NCBI GenBank assembly: GCA_031002005.1 | Contig: CM061919.1 | Span: 170,421,121 to 170,485,120, forward strand | Length of the DNA stretch: 64,000 nt | Reading direction: 5' to 3' | Origin: Vandiemenella viatica | Taxonomy: Eukaryota; Arthropoda; Insecta; Orthoptera; Morabidae | In this document: positions 11,689 through 22,424 of the stretch, one piece after another | Numbering within the stretch: the first letter of the stretch is position 1 | Layout: each line of letters starts with the position of its first letter | Notes under the pieces: model-generated | Seen by the model: the letters and a program-made list of their open reading frames with translations, nothing else | The model's database searches: none | What the model was told of the DNA's origin: nothing | Position numbers and translations under genes: made by a program

Positions 11689-12096
11689 TTCTTGGTAAAC
11701 GCCTCCTCCAAAGATAATATACATGAAAGGTCTAAAGTAAATAAAATTTCTTCTACTTAATTGTCTTTGAAATTCTTTAGTTAGGTCAATCACATTAGCA
11801 TATTAATTTTTTACTATTGATATGTCGGGAAAAATAACGTATATTGAATTGAAGAGACCAAGAATATACAAAATTCAAACAAATCAGTTTGAATTTGAGG
11901 ATAACAAAGCAACAGGTATCGATATAATATAGCTGCAAATCGAACACTCCGATAATTGACACTAAATTTGTCGACTTGTCAAATTAAAAGCGGGTAGCTT
12001 CGTGTTAGCAGACGCTGTTGAGTTAATCCAATTTCGCGGGTTGCTGGAGACTTAAGGCGATGCTGTGCACAAGTCTGAAGCAGTTATTTCCAAGAA
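11689..12096. promoter_or_regulatory. Shared 5' region between the two XKR start codons
   Basis: About 0.4 kb separates the divergent start codons, so this stretch must hold both 5' UTRs and whatever core promoters are used. A CCAAT motif lies at 12028-12032 on the + strand and directly abuts TTTCGCGG (12032-12039), an E2F-like sequence. Short GC-richer stretches at 11985-12065 stand out from the AT-rich surroundings. Both start codons are preceded by the same CCAAGAA hexamer context. That the promoter is bidirectional is inference from the geometry alone. Confidence 0.5.
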
Positions 12097-12371
12097 ATGT
12101 CTGCTGGAAGAGTCACTGGATATGAATCAGATGAAACTGAAAATAACATTCGTAATTATGATGATGTAGATCATCTGCCCAAAAATTGTCATATTACCAT
12201 TCGTGATATTTTGTCACCTTCGATCTCGATTGTTAGTCATATTGTAGATATTGCTCTTGATGTGAACTTGGCGTATACATATTATGCCAGTGAAGAGTAC
12301 GATTATTGTAAACTAACAGTGTTATTCATATTATTACCGGCCCTGGTTAACACTGTAATTAGTACGCGAAT
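12097..12371 (+). CDS. XK-related protein (XKR-plus), exon 1
   Basis: This is the start of an XK/CED-8-family multi-pass membrane protein, most like the insect proteins annotated as XK-related protein 6. The exon gives residues 1-91 plus two bases of residue 92. An acidic N-terminal region (1-38) is followed by two hydrophobic segments (about 40-63 and 71-90). The ATG lies in a fair context (AAGAAATGT), with no longer in-frame option. The donor is GTGAGT at 12372, phase 2: codon AT|G is completed by the first base of exon 2. XKR-minus starts about 0.4 kb away on the other strand with the same exon end, which suggests an inverted gene duplication. The family includes caspase-activated phosphatidylserine scramblases; function here is inferred from family only. 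Confidence 0.9.
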
Positions 12372-14195
12372 GTGAGTATCTGACGTTTACAGTTATAATA
12401 CAAAATTGATATTCTATCCGCCAGAATAAATGGACACAGCCTTGTATGGTTTGATGGAATCTGGTTGTTAAACCATTTTTGAAAAATCACCTTCTGCTAT
12501 GATGTATGCTAACAGCAATCATTAACGTAACTCTGTACTACATTTCAGTTACCATTAACACATTATTTAAGCAACTGACGTGAAAAAAAAATTAGTTATT
12601 CTTTCCTTGACAAAAATTTGACCTTTCATTAAATACCCTTAATATGAAGATTTCCTTCTAGTGTGCTTCTCGCTGTATGCCACTTGTTTCAAGGAATGGG
12701 AATATTTAGTTCAATACAAGTTGATGTTTGTACTTACTCAGAAACGTTCATTAATAGTCCTGTTTGTTTGGAGAACTTTCTGAAAGACAGTTTTTAGGTT
12801 AAATGATTTAAGATTTTGAAAATCCCTTTTCCAAAAAAACTTTTTTAGATTGTCATATAAACAATTGGTAACTACAATACGCAGATTAATACATCTGCAT
12901 CCATAAGCTACTGACTACCACACATCGTGACCAATGGCAAGTGGCCATTTGTCTCAAATTGTACTGTGCACGGCAAAATAGTGCTGACAAAAGCTACTTC
13001 TACTGCATTCATCTATGGACTGTTCATGAAAAGAAAAAAATATGTTTCTAGACGTGATAACTGCTTTCTATTGCTACCAAAATAAATTCACAATTCGAAT
13101 GGACATATCCTTGTTTCTACCCGAAAACTTTTTCACTGTCCCACTATACACTTTCCACCAGTGTCAGTACAGGGATCCTATTGACCTAAACTTTTTGATT
13201 TCTTCTTACAGGTTGTGGTTAGTTTGAAATGTGGCCTGAAATAGATAAAAATTTCATAAAATGCATCCTATCAATACAACGCAGCTCGGAATATCTATCA
13301 CTAAGCTGTGGAAAATATTTAGCTATCATAAAGGAACACATTAAAACAAAGTAATTAACCAACATTTCAAGAGATTTGGTTAATTTTGTAGTGCTGGTGG
13401 CATAGCTGTATCATGATATAGAATTACACTGGTCTTCATTGGTCATCATCCCAGTTTATGATCATCTTCATTAATTCATTTGAGATACCCAGCAATGCCT
13501 CATATCCTTGTGACAATTAATATCACATCTCGTTACGGTAATATCCATCACTTCCTTGGCCTTGAGTATTACCACTGTTCATTTTCAGCATTCTTGGCAT
13601 TGTTTTTCTCTATTCTTGGTACATATAATCTCAGCAGTAATTACTTCTCCTTCATGTCACATTTATCAAAAGATTTGTGGCACTGCTATGCATACTCACA
13701 TGGCTCAATTAATCATTTTTACTTCTTCCTTGGATATCCAAGCTATCATGGTTTCTCTAAATGCTCAGTTTTATGTATATTTTTATGAACTAGTTACATT
13801 GGGACAGTTATTTAACAGTGTTTCAGGAAATTTTATTGTTTTAACATTTATTGTGAAAGGCTAGTCTTCCTCCACTTTTTTGTCTGTTGTAGGTATAGTG
13901 TTGATGGCTAATATCTTTTCACTAAGGTTTTTCCTTGGTTTACGGTGTCCAGGTGTAATGGTTTTAGCAGGATGTCGCTGATCTTGAGCTCCTCAAAAAT
14001 TTGTTTCTGCGCCTACAATTGCCAATTTATATATTTTGTAGGTTCATAATCTATCACTAATGCATAATTTATCACTCACTCATATTTGTTTATATAATTT
14101 TCAATTTTTTTGTCTAAAGCAAAGTTTTGGCAGATAATAGTATTTTTCCATTGTTTTCTTAATATAACTTTAATCGGACTACTTTTGTTTCATCT
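12372..14195 (+). other. XKR-plus intron 1, first part; contains a repeat arm
   Basis: Mostly unassigned. The segment 13660-13805 ('catttatcaaaagatttgtgg', 'gctatgcatactcacatgg') recurs in the same orientation at 15813-15955, so a dispersed repeat is present. The two overlapping open frames at 13480-13864 fall in this repeat and have no coding signature. Confidence 0.45.
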
Positions 14196-14203
14196 GCAAT
14201 CAC

Positions 14204-15344
14204 TAGAGACCGGATTATATGCAACACAAAAAGCCAGAAATATGCGTGCCAATGTGTATGAAAAATGCTTAAAATATGCATGAAAAGTGCCAAAATATGA
14301 AACATTATATAATATAAAAATGGCAATTTTACTTCTTTTATTTCAAAATCAGTATGCAGTTAATAAGTAGTTGAATAACATGTGTATAAATTCGATAATT
14401 AAGAATTATTAATTTTTTAATTTTATTAATATTTTATTTATTTTTTACTTTTTTTAACGTAAACAATCAGGAACTGTTCCAAATATTCAATAGTAAGATT
14501 GTTTCTTCGATCTCTCAAAATATTTTTATTAGTGGATATGGTCCATTCCTCATTCACAGATGTAACTGTGCAGTATTTGAAATTTGGTGCTGCGTTACCA
14601 GTCTTTATTTCTGGAAAAAGTTCACCCATCCAATTACTAAAACTATCAATTTGACACATAGGTTCAAAACCTGGGTTGTTATTCTAAATATTTTCAAACT
14701 TCACTTTAAGTTTAAACAGGAATACCTCTGGCAAGGTGAATTTTATTCATTAACTGAATAGATTCATTCAACATCAAACCTAGAGTTTCAAGCTTCATAA
14801 TACTCGCAGGTATGTGGAAAAAACGAATGCTAATCACAGCTATGGTTTTAATACTAGAATTGTTAAATGCTTCCTTGTACTGACAAACTGTCATAGCACC
14901 TCCACTATCAGAGTCGTTTAACACACCTTTAATGGCCTCGAAATGTTCACTGTAAAACAGTACAGCTTCAACCCACATTGCCGATTGAGTTACCACTGGT
15001 TCTGGAGGTTGAGGCACATTTGGCCATTTTTTTTATAGGAATTATTACGAGAATGTGTCCTAAGAAATGATTTCTTTATTGATGACATCATTTTATTTAT
15101 TCCCTAAGTTGGGTTGTAGTTCTTCAGCGAGACATCGTAAACTGAGAGCTGTGTTGTTAGTAGGTTTAGGTGGGTACAACGTAAAATTTTATTTGTTAAT
15201 TAGGGGTACTACCTAAAATATTGTAAATATAGCGAAAATATGCATCATCACTAGGTTTCAGGCAAAATATTCAATAACCAGTGAAAATGGGCTTAATATG
15301 CAAATGCATATGCAAACATACAGATGCATATAATCAGGTCTCTA
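14204..15344 (-). mobile_element. hAT-superfamily DNA transposon, degraded
   Basis: The terminal inverted repeats are TAGAGACCGGATTATATGCA at the left and its near-complement (TGCATATAATCAGGTCTCTA) at the right. The flanks carry 8-bp duplications with one mismatch (GCAATCAC 14196-14203, GTAATCAC 15345-15352), as expected of hAT. Many 'aatatgc' and 'tgcata' motifs lie just inside both ends, typical of subterminal transposase sites. Transposase remnants lie on the minus strand. It sits in XKR-plus intron 1. Confidence 0.9.
14438..15017 (-). pseudogene. hAT transposase C-terminal remnant
   Basis: Two minus-strand frames remain. The upstream one (15017-14712) begins PQPPEPVVTQSAMWVEAVLF and resembles the region before the dimerisation domain. 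The downstream one (14659-14438) contains CTVTSVNEEWTISTNKNILR and ends LTIEYLEQFLIVY, recognisable as the hAT C-terminal dimerisation domain, whose usual core is 'S...ER.FS..K.I..DRR..L...'. The frames are separated by a shift and stops near 14660-14710. The N-terminal zinc finger and catalytic RNase-H-like core are missing from this 1.1-kb element, so it is non-autonomous. Confidence 0.8.
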
Positions 15345-15352
15345 GTAATCAC

Positions 15353-16140
15353 TATATCCCACAGTAATAAAGGTATCAGGCAATACCATAAAACAACATG
15401 AATACGTAAAGAGCAGAGAAAGGAAACCTATCACTTGTCGTAGTTGAAAGCAGAAGGGCTGTAAAGGTAAACACTTTATTTTGGGTTACCCTTAGTATGG
15501 GAGAAAGAAAGTGTAGTAAAAGATATGGTCAGCATATGCACTTGTGATGTAGAATAAATCTTTTGTTGGAAGGGCAATAATTCTAACTAACTTTATGTTG
15601 GAGAACAATGGTGTAACATAAGTTTGTTCCAAAATTCCTCATTGCAGTACAACATTTCTTGGTTTTTACTGTCAGTATTGATAATGTTTTGCCCAGTTTC
15701 TTTTAGGATTTAGTTTCCTACCCTCTTCCTAAATTCTAAGTTATTAGTAACCTATTTCCTTCAGTAATAATGAAGTATATCATACCACCATAAATACTTT
15801 CTTCGCATTTATCAAAAGATCTGTGGTACTGCCGTGCATATTCATATGGCTCTATCAATTATTTTTGTATCTTCCTTGGTTGTCTAAATTATCATTGTTA
15901 AATCACTCTTGTCACTCAGATTTATATGTGATATTTTTATGACCCATGCTTTTGGACAAAGATAATGTAATTGCTCTACACAACAGCCTATGCAGTAGAC
16001 AAAATACTTTATAAACTTAGTCATTTTTGTACCAAAATTCTGGATCTTATCATAGATCGTGATTCCACTACATCAACATTCCTCTGCTCTCACTAATGAC
16101 ATGAAAATGCTTCAGTAGTTAATTGCAGTACATATTATTT
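15353..16140 (+). other. XKR-plus intron 1; repeat arm at 15813-15955
   Basis: The second copy of the 13660-13805 direct repeat lies here. The remainder is AT-rich with no recognisable content. Confidence 0.4.
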
Positions 16141-16290
16141 TCAAGCACAGTAATTAGGTTGTACTATATCTGGGCCATTATTTTCAAGCAGTAACTAAGA
16201 CCTGGACCAACATGACACTGTTAATTGTATTTCAGAAAGTATTTCTAACAGTGTCTTGTGTTTGACTACTGTAATGTTATGATGTGGTCT
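16141..16290 (+). repeat. Hairpin-forming repeat family H, copy at 16.2 kb
   Basis: It matches the 9583-9680 copy ('cctggaccaacatgacac', 'ttcagaaagtatttct', 'gtcttgtgtttgactactg'). GACACTGTTA (16214-16223) pairs perfectly with TAACAGTGTC (16246-16255). The arm sequence differs from that at 9608, yet pairing is maintained on both sides. Confidence 0.65.
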
Positions 16291-16787
16291 TCGATATTCC
16301 CCAAATTCTATTAGTATTGTTGCGAGAATCTTTAGCTCGCTCCTCATAGAAGGAATGTTAGTTTAACAGCTAATTGTATGTGTTACAAAACTATAGAATA
16401 ATAACTCACATTGTTAAGTTTCCCCCAACCCCACAAGCATTTTAATAGTCCAGTTTGACTGTTAAACATATGTATATTGGACTTTCTTTTTTCAGAAGAT
16501 TGCAGGTTCTGGCCACATGCTCCACAGTTCTCCCAACAATGTCTTGCTAAACCTGTCACTCGGTTAGTCATTAGGTAACGTTCGTTGTGTACACACGTTC
16601 CGAGCCTAATGGCCCATTTTTCTACTTGTGAACAAGGCAGATGCCGAAATATTATGTAGTTTGTCAGCATAAGTGTTCAATCTCATCTTATCCATCCACT
16701 TTGGTATGTGATGGGTTAATTTCCCTTTCTTTTCTTATTTATACTAATTAGATCAATGTGACACGTTAGGAAACAGTAAACTTCAGT

Positions 16788-17010
16788 ATACCTTTTGTTA
16801 TATATCTATTATCTTGCCTAAACTGTTTAGCAGGAGGCCTATTGCATATAATTCATATAGAAAATAAATTTTATAATCATATTCTTAATAGTAAAGTACT
16901 TTTCAGCACAGAACATAACCTTCCCATATGTCCATTATCTTGCCTAAAGCATTTAGAAGGGGGGCCTGTCACATATAATTTAAAAAGTAAATAACTTTTA
17001 TATTAAAAAA
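16788..17010 (+). repeat. Short tandem duplication, about 130-bp unit
   Basis: 'tatctattatcttgcctaaa' with 'ggcctattgcatataatt' near 16800-16850 recurs as 'tgtccattatcttgcctaaa' with 'ggcctgtcacatataatt' near 16930-16981. Confidence 0.65.
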
Positions 17011-17296
17011 ATATATATATAATAAAATACTGTTCAACTCTGGATCTAACATTTTCATAAAGACCATAAAATTAATAAAGGCTAATTTCTCAAAAGTTAA
17101 TAGATTTTTGCCACATCCATTTCCACTAATAAAACGTAAAATAATGATAAGTTTGAGGTATAATACGTATATGCTTAAAATTTTATTTAAGGAGATATTT
17201 CAAAAATAAAGTTTTTGAACTTTGTAAATAAAACAGCTAGGGGGATAAAAGTAAGTTTAAATGAAAGAGAAAAATTAAATTAATAATAATATAATT

Positions 17297-17672
17297 TAGG
17301 GGTGGCCAACCCGCGGCCCGCGGGATTCATCACAATTTTACAAAATATATTTATTTTATAATGGCCAAAGTAGTGAAAATCAATGTATTAAAAGATGCAT
17401 TATTTGTGCATCTTATTTTCAAAATTTATTTCATTTATATATATTTATATATAATTTTTAATGTTATATATGTGCATTTAGTATCATTATTATTATTACA
17501 TTATCTATGTTTACGTGTAAGAATAATAGTGAATACAATAATAATAACTCGTTATGTTTCAATTGTAGTGGGTCTAAATCTAATATGGGGATATATAATT
17601 TTTTATGTGGCCCGTGGGGTTATGATGCATTTCCAAAGTGGCCCGCAAGATCATTTGGGTTGGCCACCCTTG
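17297..17672. mobile_element. hAT-type MITE, copy 1
   Basis: The ends read TAGGGGTGGCCAACCCGCGG at the left and GGGTTGGCCACCCTTG at the right, the widespread 'CAGGGGTGGCCAAC' hAT terminus. Flanks ATATAATT and ATATAACA give an imperfect 8-bp duplication (6 of 8). It is the same family as 30143-30935 but in opposite orientation: 'gtgggtctaaatctaatatg' at 17568 is the complement of 30226-30245. The open frame at 17361-17678 is incidental. Confidence 0.85.
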
Positions 17673-17680
17673 ATATAACA

Positions 17681-18539
17681 GTTTAGCAGTAATTCCAGAG
17701 AAAAGCGATAAAAATGGAATGTTATTATCAAAACTTGATGACATCACTAAGTGTTACTTTTACTGATCAGCAGTGCTTGGTCATCAATTTAACCATCACA
17801 GTATAGGTGTCGTATCTTGAGGGTAAAATTCAAAATGTAACTACTCAAAGTTTAATTATCTCACTTCTGAACAATTTCGTGGACTTTATCATTAATTATA
17901 AACAAACCTTAAACTCAATTCAGTGAAAGAACTTTTTTTAAATGGTTTAAAAGTCAATAGTAGCAGTGTTTAAAACTATCATCAGTTCGCTCTTAACTTT
18001 GGGGTGCACATCTAAGTATAATTGCAAGAGTGTATGCTTTTAATCAGTGTTGTGCCTTAAGGATAACCACTAATCTTCTAAAGGATTTCCATGTTCGATA
18101 CTGCCTATTAATATTTTTAACAAGTGTAATCTGATACCAGTGTTAACTTCATCAATTTCGTGAATATATTTCAAATTCGGATCAACAGTAACTTGTTTCC
18201 ATTTGTGAGTGGCCTATGCATTTAGGATAAATTAATAGCTTGGCGGCTGTTTAAGGAACTGTAGCAGCTTTGAGAAAAAGTATTGGACAATATTACAGGC
18301 ATCATGATCAATTGAATGCGAATGTTGCATAACCCCAAGCAACGTTTGGTCATTACACCTTTCCTTCCTCTTGCCACACTTTCTCATCCCATCTGTGCAC
18401 CTGTTGTTTGCTCGATTAAATGTCAGTTTTTGGATATATATAATCTTAATTTATGCACTACCTAGCCTAATTTTTTTTTTGTGTTACATGTTTGCATATT
18501 TTCTGTGTATTGTTATGTGATTCATTTCTACATCATGAA
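17681..18539 (+). other. XKR-plus intron 1; unassigned
   Basis: No repeat boundary, RNA gene or coding frame could be recognised in this AT-rich stretch. Confidence 0.4.
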
Positions 18540-20015
18540 TTGAAAGTAAGTACGTGACATTGTACCTTATCTTGAATTATTATTTAAATTGAGTCTGGAT
18601 ACTTGCTGCTTACCACAGGACTGGAAAAGTGCGATAGTAGTACTGGTACATAAAGGAGGGGTGAGAAATAGAGTCCAAAATTACAGTCTAATTAGTTTGA
18701 CTTCAGTGGTAGGTAAATTAATGGAAAGATTGATATGCAACCACATCAGAAATGTATGCGTGGAATGAGAGTGGTTTTCAAATAGTTAACATGGGTTCAG
18801 GCAAGGATATTCATGTGAATCTCAGTTGGTGGGATATATGCAAGATATTTCAGATGAAATGGACAAGGGAGGCCAAATTGATAGTGTGGCACTAGATCTT
18901 TCAAAGGCGTTTGACAGAGTAAGCCATAAAATGGTAGTAAATAAGGTAAAAACTATTGGAGTGGATGAGAAAGTGATTTGTTGGGTAGAAGAATTTTTAA
19001 AAGGTAGAAAACAGAAAGTTAGGGTAGGAAATGCGGTATCAAAAGAAGCGGAAATAAAAATGGGACTGCCGCAGGGTGGCGTATTGGGACCATTGCTATT
19101 CATTATTCTAATAAATAATTGTGTTGATTGTTTACTATCTGAAATTAGATTGTTTGCAGATGACATAATGCTAAATAAAAGGATCAAAATGATAGAGGAC
19201 TGTAAACAGTTGCAGGGTTATCTAGACAGGATATCTAGTTGGTTTGGTAAACATGGGATGAAGATAAATGCAAAGAAGAGTCAGCTTATTAGATACACAA
19301 ATAAAAAACAAAAGGTTAATTATCAATATAAGGTGGGGAAAGAATTGCTTGCTGAAGACTTGAAATGTAAATTTCTTGGCATTACATTTGATAACAAACT
19401 TAACTGGGCAGGACACATAGGACAGGTGGTAGGAAAAGGTTTCAAAATTCTGCACTTGTTGGAGATAGTGATGAGGGGATGTACGAGAGAAGTGAGGGAG
19501 TTGGGTTACAAAACTTTGGTCAGACCATTGCTCAAATATGGTAGTGTAGTATGAGACCCACATTTTGTGTATCAAATACAGGAATTAGAGAGGGTGCAAA
19601 AAAAGGGCTGCTAGATTTGTTTTTGGAAATTATCACAGAATGCAATCACTGATAAAGGAGCTGGAATGGGATTCGTTGCAAGACAGGAGGAGGTTGAAGA
19701 GGGTCATGGGAATTTACAGTGCGTATACTGGTGATGAGGCATGGAAAGATATTGGAGTACGTATGAAAAGTAGTGCATGGAAGGGAAAAGATGACCATGA
19801 CCACACGCTGGCACTCTATTTCAGGCACAGGGTGTGGGAAGATTTTATTAGGTAAGGGTGTAAGGGATTGGAATGAGTTACCAACGGAAATGATAAATAA
19901 CTTACCGAAAGCATTAAAAGAATTTAATGTTAAAATTTGTAGAGGGCAAATGTTGGTGGGTGTAGGATATGGTGAAGTTGGGTGTGCTCCATTGCAATTA
20001 AATTAAATTTTAAAA
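18540..20015 (+). pseudogene. LINE family A, 5'-truncated reverse transcriptase (copy A2)
   Basis: A CR1/Jockey-type RT is visible from the segment CLLPQDWKSAIVV through DSVALDLSKAFDRVSHKM and the GLPQGGVLGPLLF turn to the catalytic LFADDIMLNKR (FADD) box at about 19152-19180. It continues through KCKFLGITFDNKLNWAGHIG to a C-terminal REKMTMTTRWHS / LGKGVRDWNELPTEM segment. Stops occur in the upstream part (about 18768 and 18787) and at 19552, and the frame shifts near 19600 and 19830. It lies in XKR-plus intron 1 in the sense orientation. The endonuclease and ORF1 are missing. Confidence 0.9.
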
Positions 20016-20221
20016 AAATGTAAATGCACAGAATCGGTGTATAAATAAATACTAATTGTAGTAATTGACAAAATTTCCATTAATATTCCAACATAAAAGT
20101 GTTAAATATTATGATAATTATGAAACTTTATGAATACCACTGTAAATTTATTTAACATGTTTTCTTTTTAGATAAATCACTTCTATAGTTATGGAACAGG
20201 TGATCCACAGGCAGAATACAT

Positions 20222-20375
20222 AATGTTAAAAATTGGGATTCATTGCAAGACAGGAGGAGGGAGAAGAGGGTCATGGGAGTGTAAACTCTTATACTGCCGA
20301 TGAGGCATGGAAAGATATTGGTATAGGTATGAAAAGTAGTGCATGGAAGGGAAAAGATGACCATGACCACAATCT
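20222..20375 (+). mobile_element. LINE family A fragment (copy A3)
   Basis: This duplicates about 150 bp of the LINE A C-terminal coding region seen at 19660-19810 ('gggattcattgcaagacagg', 'gatgaggcatggaaagatat', 'gatgaccatgaccaca'). Neither the 3' end nor the catalytic part is present. Confidence 0.8.
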
Positions 20376-20803
20376 TAATTGATTTAAAAATATTAAGATA
20401 TTTCCAGCTGGCATCAAAGATTTGTTTGTGTCCTGCCATCACTGTGTCTGTTACCTCTTAAAGAGCCATATTGTGATACACATGTGAAAAAATATGGTGG
20501 CTTGACACTCTGTGAAAACCATTTCTATTGCCATCAGCTCTCATGAACATCCTTGCCTAGCGATGAATGGTGACATTTACTGTCACGGTTCCCTATGCAA
20601 ATCATTTTGATACCCTCCACCTCTACTTAATGTTTGTATATTTGTGGTACATGCTGTATATGATGAGCTGTGAGTCAAAATTCATTTGCCGAACATATTT
20701 GATCAGGAATGATAGGCATTCAAGAAACTCCATCTTTTTTTCTTCCTCTCTCTCTTTTTCAAAAATATGTCTTGAAACTGTAGGCTTTTCTCTTAATTTT
20801 CAG

Positions 20804-20905
20804 GTATGTTGGAGATGAGACAAATATGTCTTTGACTATGATGGCTACAAAAAGATGGGTTTTAAGGATATTTGTCCTTGTTTTTCAGCTGGCACCTGTT
20901 CTGAG
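20804..20905 (+). CDS. XK-related protein (XKR-plus), exon 2
   Basis: A 102-bp internal exon with a strong polypyrimidine tract and acceptor (TTTTCAG ending at 20803) and donor GTATGT at 20906. Its first base completes the split Met92 codon. It then encodes residues 93-125 and two bases of Arg126. The peptide includes KRWVLRIFVLVFQLAPVLR, matching the conserved XKR segment in which a basic-Trp start leads into a hydrophobic stretch ending QLxPVLR. Incoming and outgoing phase (both 2) fit exons 1 and 3 exactly. The exon is too short to appear in a search for long open frames and was found by looking for the missing family segment between exons 1 and 3. Confidence 0.92.
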
Positions 20906-21059
20906 GTATGTTTTTGGGATGGTAGGATAAATAGTTGTTACTGGATCACTCTAGTTACAAAAATGGTATTAACATTTCTTCCTGTCTCTTTGTTCCTGAT
21001 TTTTTTAAATGTTATAATGTAATTATATGCATAAATTACATGAAATGTAATGTAATTAT

Positions 21060-22400
21060 ATTACAACAGTGCAACATTTTGACAGTTGCCATCCATATCG
21101 TATGAAACGGTCTCTCCCCAAAGTCTTGGCATTCAACGCAGTTGTAAATGCTCCAACAAGAAAACCTTAATGGAGTATTCAAACAACATCTCACCTGCAT
21201 TGGTGTCCCACAACTCTCTCCCAGTTTTGGCGCACAAGCAACTTTCATGAGCCTCATTACAACCTGCTTAGCCTACTGAACACCCCAAACCCCAAAAAAC
21301 CAACCATAGTATATTCCTGATTACACAATACTTCCCTGGCCTTGAATCTATCAATCAAATCCTTCGGTAGGGATATTATTTCCTTCTAACCTGCCAAGAA
21401 ATGAGATCCATTCTTTCAAAAAAAAAAAAAATCCCTGGCCCTCCCAGAACATGTATCAGCAGGCCCCCCAACCTCAGTCAACTCCTAGTCCACAAACATA
21501 GTCTTCCTCGTCCCATCAGACATCCCCCAGGCTCTTTCCCATGCAATAGACCCTGCTGTAAGATGTGCGACATACACCATGCCTCCACCACTTTCATTAA
21601 TGCTATCACTGGTGAGAGCTTTCCTATCATAGAACACGCCACCTGTGAAACCTCCCGTGTAATATACCAGCTAACCTGCAAACACTGCCAGACTTCCAAT
21701 ATAGGTTTGACTACCAATCCATTAGCCATAAGAACGAATGTCAATTCACAGACAGTATTAACTTGGAATCCAAAACATCCAGTAGCTGTGCATGCCATAT
21801 CCCATGACACCAATAATTTTAATTCTTGTTTCACAGTTCATGCTAAAAGAGTCCTCCCAAACAGTAGCAGCTCCTCTGAACTCAGTAGGTGAGAGCTTGC
21901 CTACCAATACAAATTGGGCACAAGGCAAACGCATGGTCTCAATTTGAGATAATACCCAGTCAGTACATTTCCTTCCCTCTATCCTCTCCTTGTCTGTTAC
22001 CAGAGGTGATGTTCAACTGCATAGATTATTTTAAGTATTTTTATTCTATTATATTTAATTATTTATTTTTGCTTACTCAGATTTATGGTGTTAAGATTCT
22101 GTATTGTTCTGCCCTTTTTGCAACATTTTGCATTTCTTGGGTACTAGCTCCAATTCACTATCCTGCTCTCCCTGTCCTCTGTTTGAATTTACCCCCAGCA
22201 CTTTCCTGACTAACAGTCATTCTGTGAGACAGTATCCTACAGCATCCACCCTCCATAATGTTCTCCTGTTGACAAATGGTGAAAACCCAAAATATACTAT
22301 GTTATTTGTGTTCTTGTCTTTTTTGTGTGTGTTCATACCATGCAACCATCATTGGTGGTTAATTTCGCTATCCTATTTGGTACATATATAGTAACAATGA
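21060..22400 (+). mobile_element. Penelope-like element, C-terminal part and 3' UTR (copy P1)
   Basis: From about 21060 a broken frame leads into an open stretch (21401-21892) with RPPNLSQLLVHKH, GSFPCNRPCCKMC and RVIYQLTCKHCQTSNIGLTT. This is the Cys-rich linker and GIY-YIG-type endonuclease start of Penelope-like retroelements (usual pattern 'VIYLI.C..C...YVG.T...L..R'). The tyrosine before the second glycine is replaced here (SNIG rather than SYIG), and the downstream Arg context is altered, so the nuclease is decayed. The 3' UTR runs to about 22400. Confidence 0.75.
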
Positions 22401-22424
22401 AATCAAGATGCTAAGAGGCAGAAA

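Noticed and set aside
11689..11793. Upstream in-frame ATG giving a longer XKR-minus protein
   Set aside because: The ATG at 11688 has a better context and gives the N-terminal length seen in the partner gene; the extension is hydrophobic and unlike the family N-terminus.
13480..13864. Two overlapping 102-codon frames
   Set aside because: They overlap in different frames within a dispersed repeat also found at 15813-15955, with no family features.
17361..17678. 105-codon hydrophobic open frame
   Set aside because: It lies wholly within the hAT MITE and runs across its end; composition is explained by AT-rich DNA.
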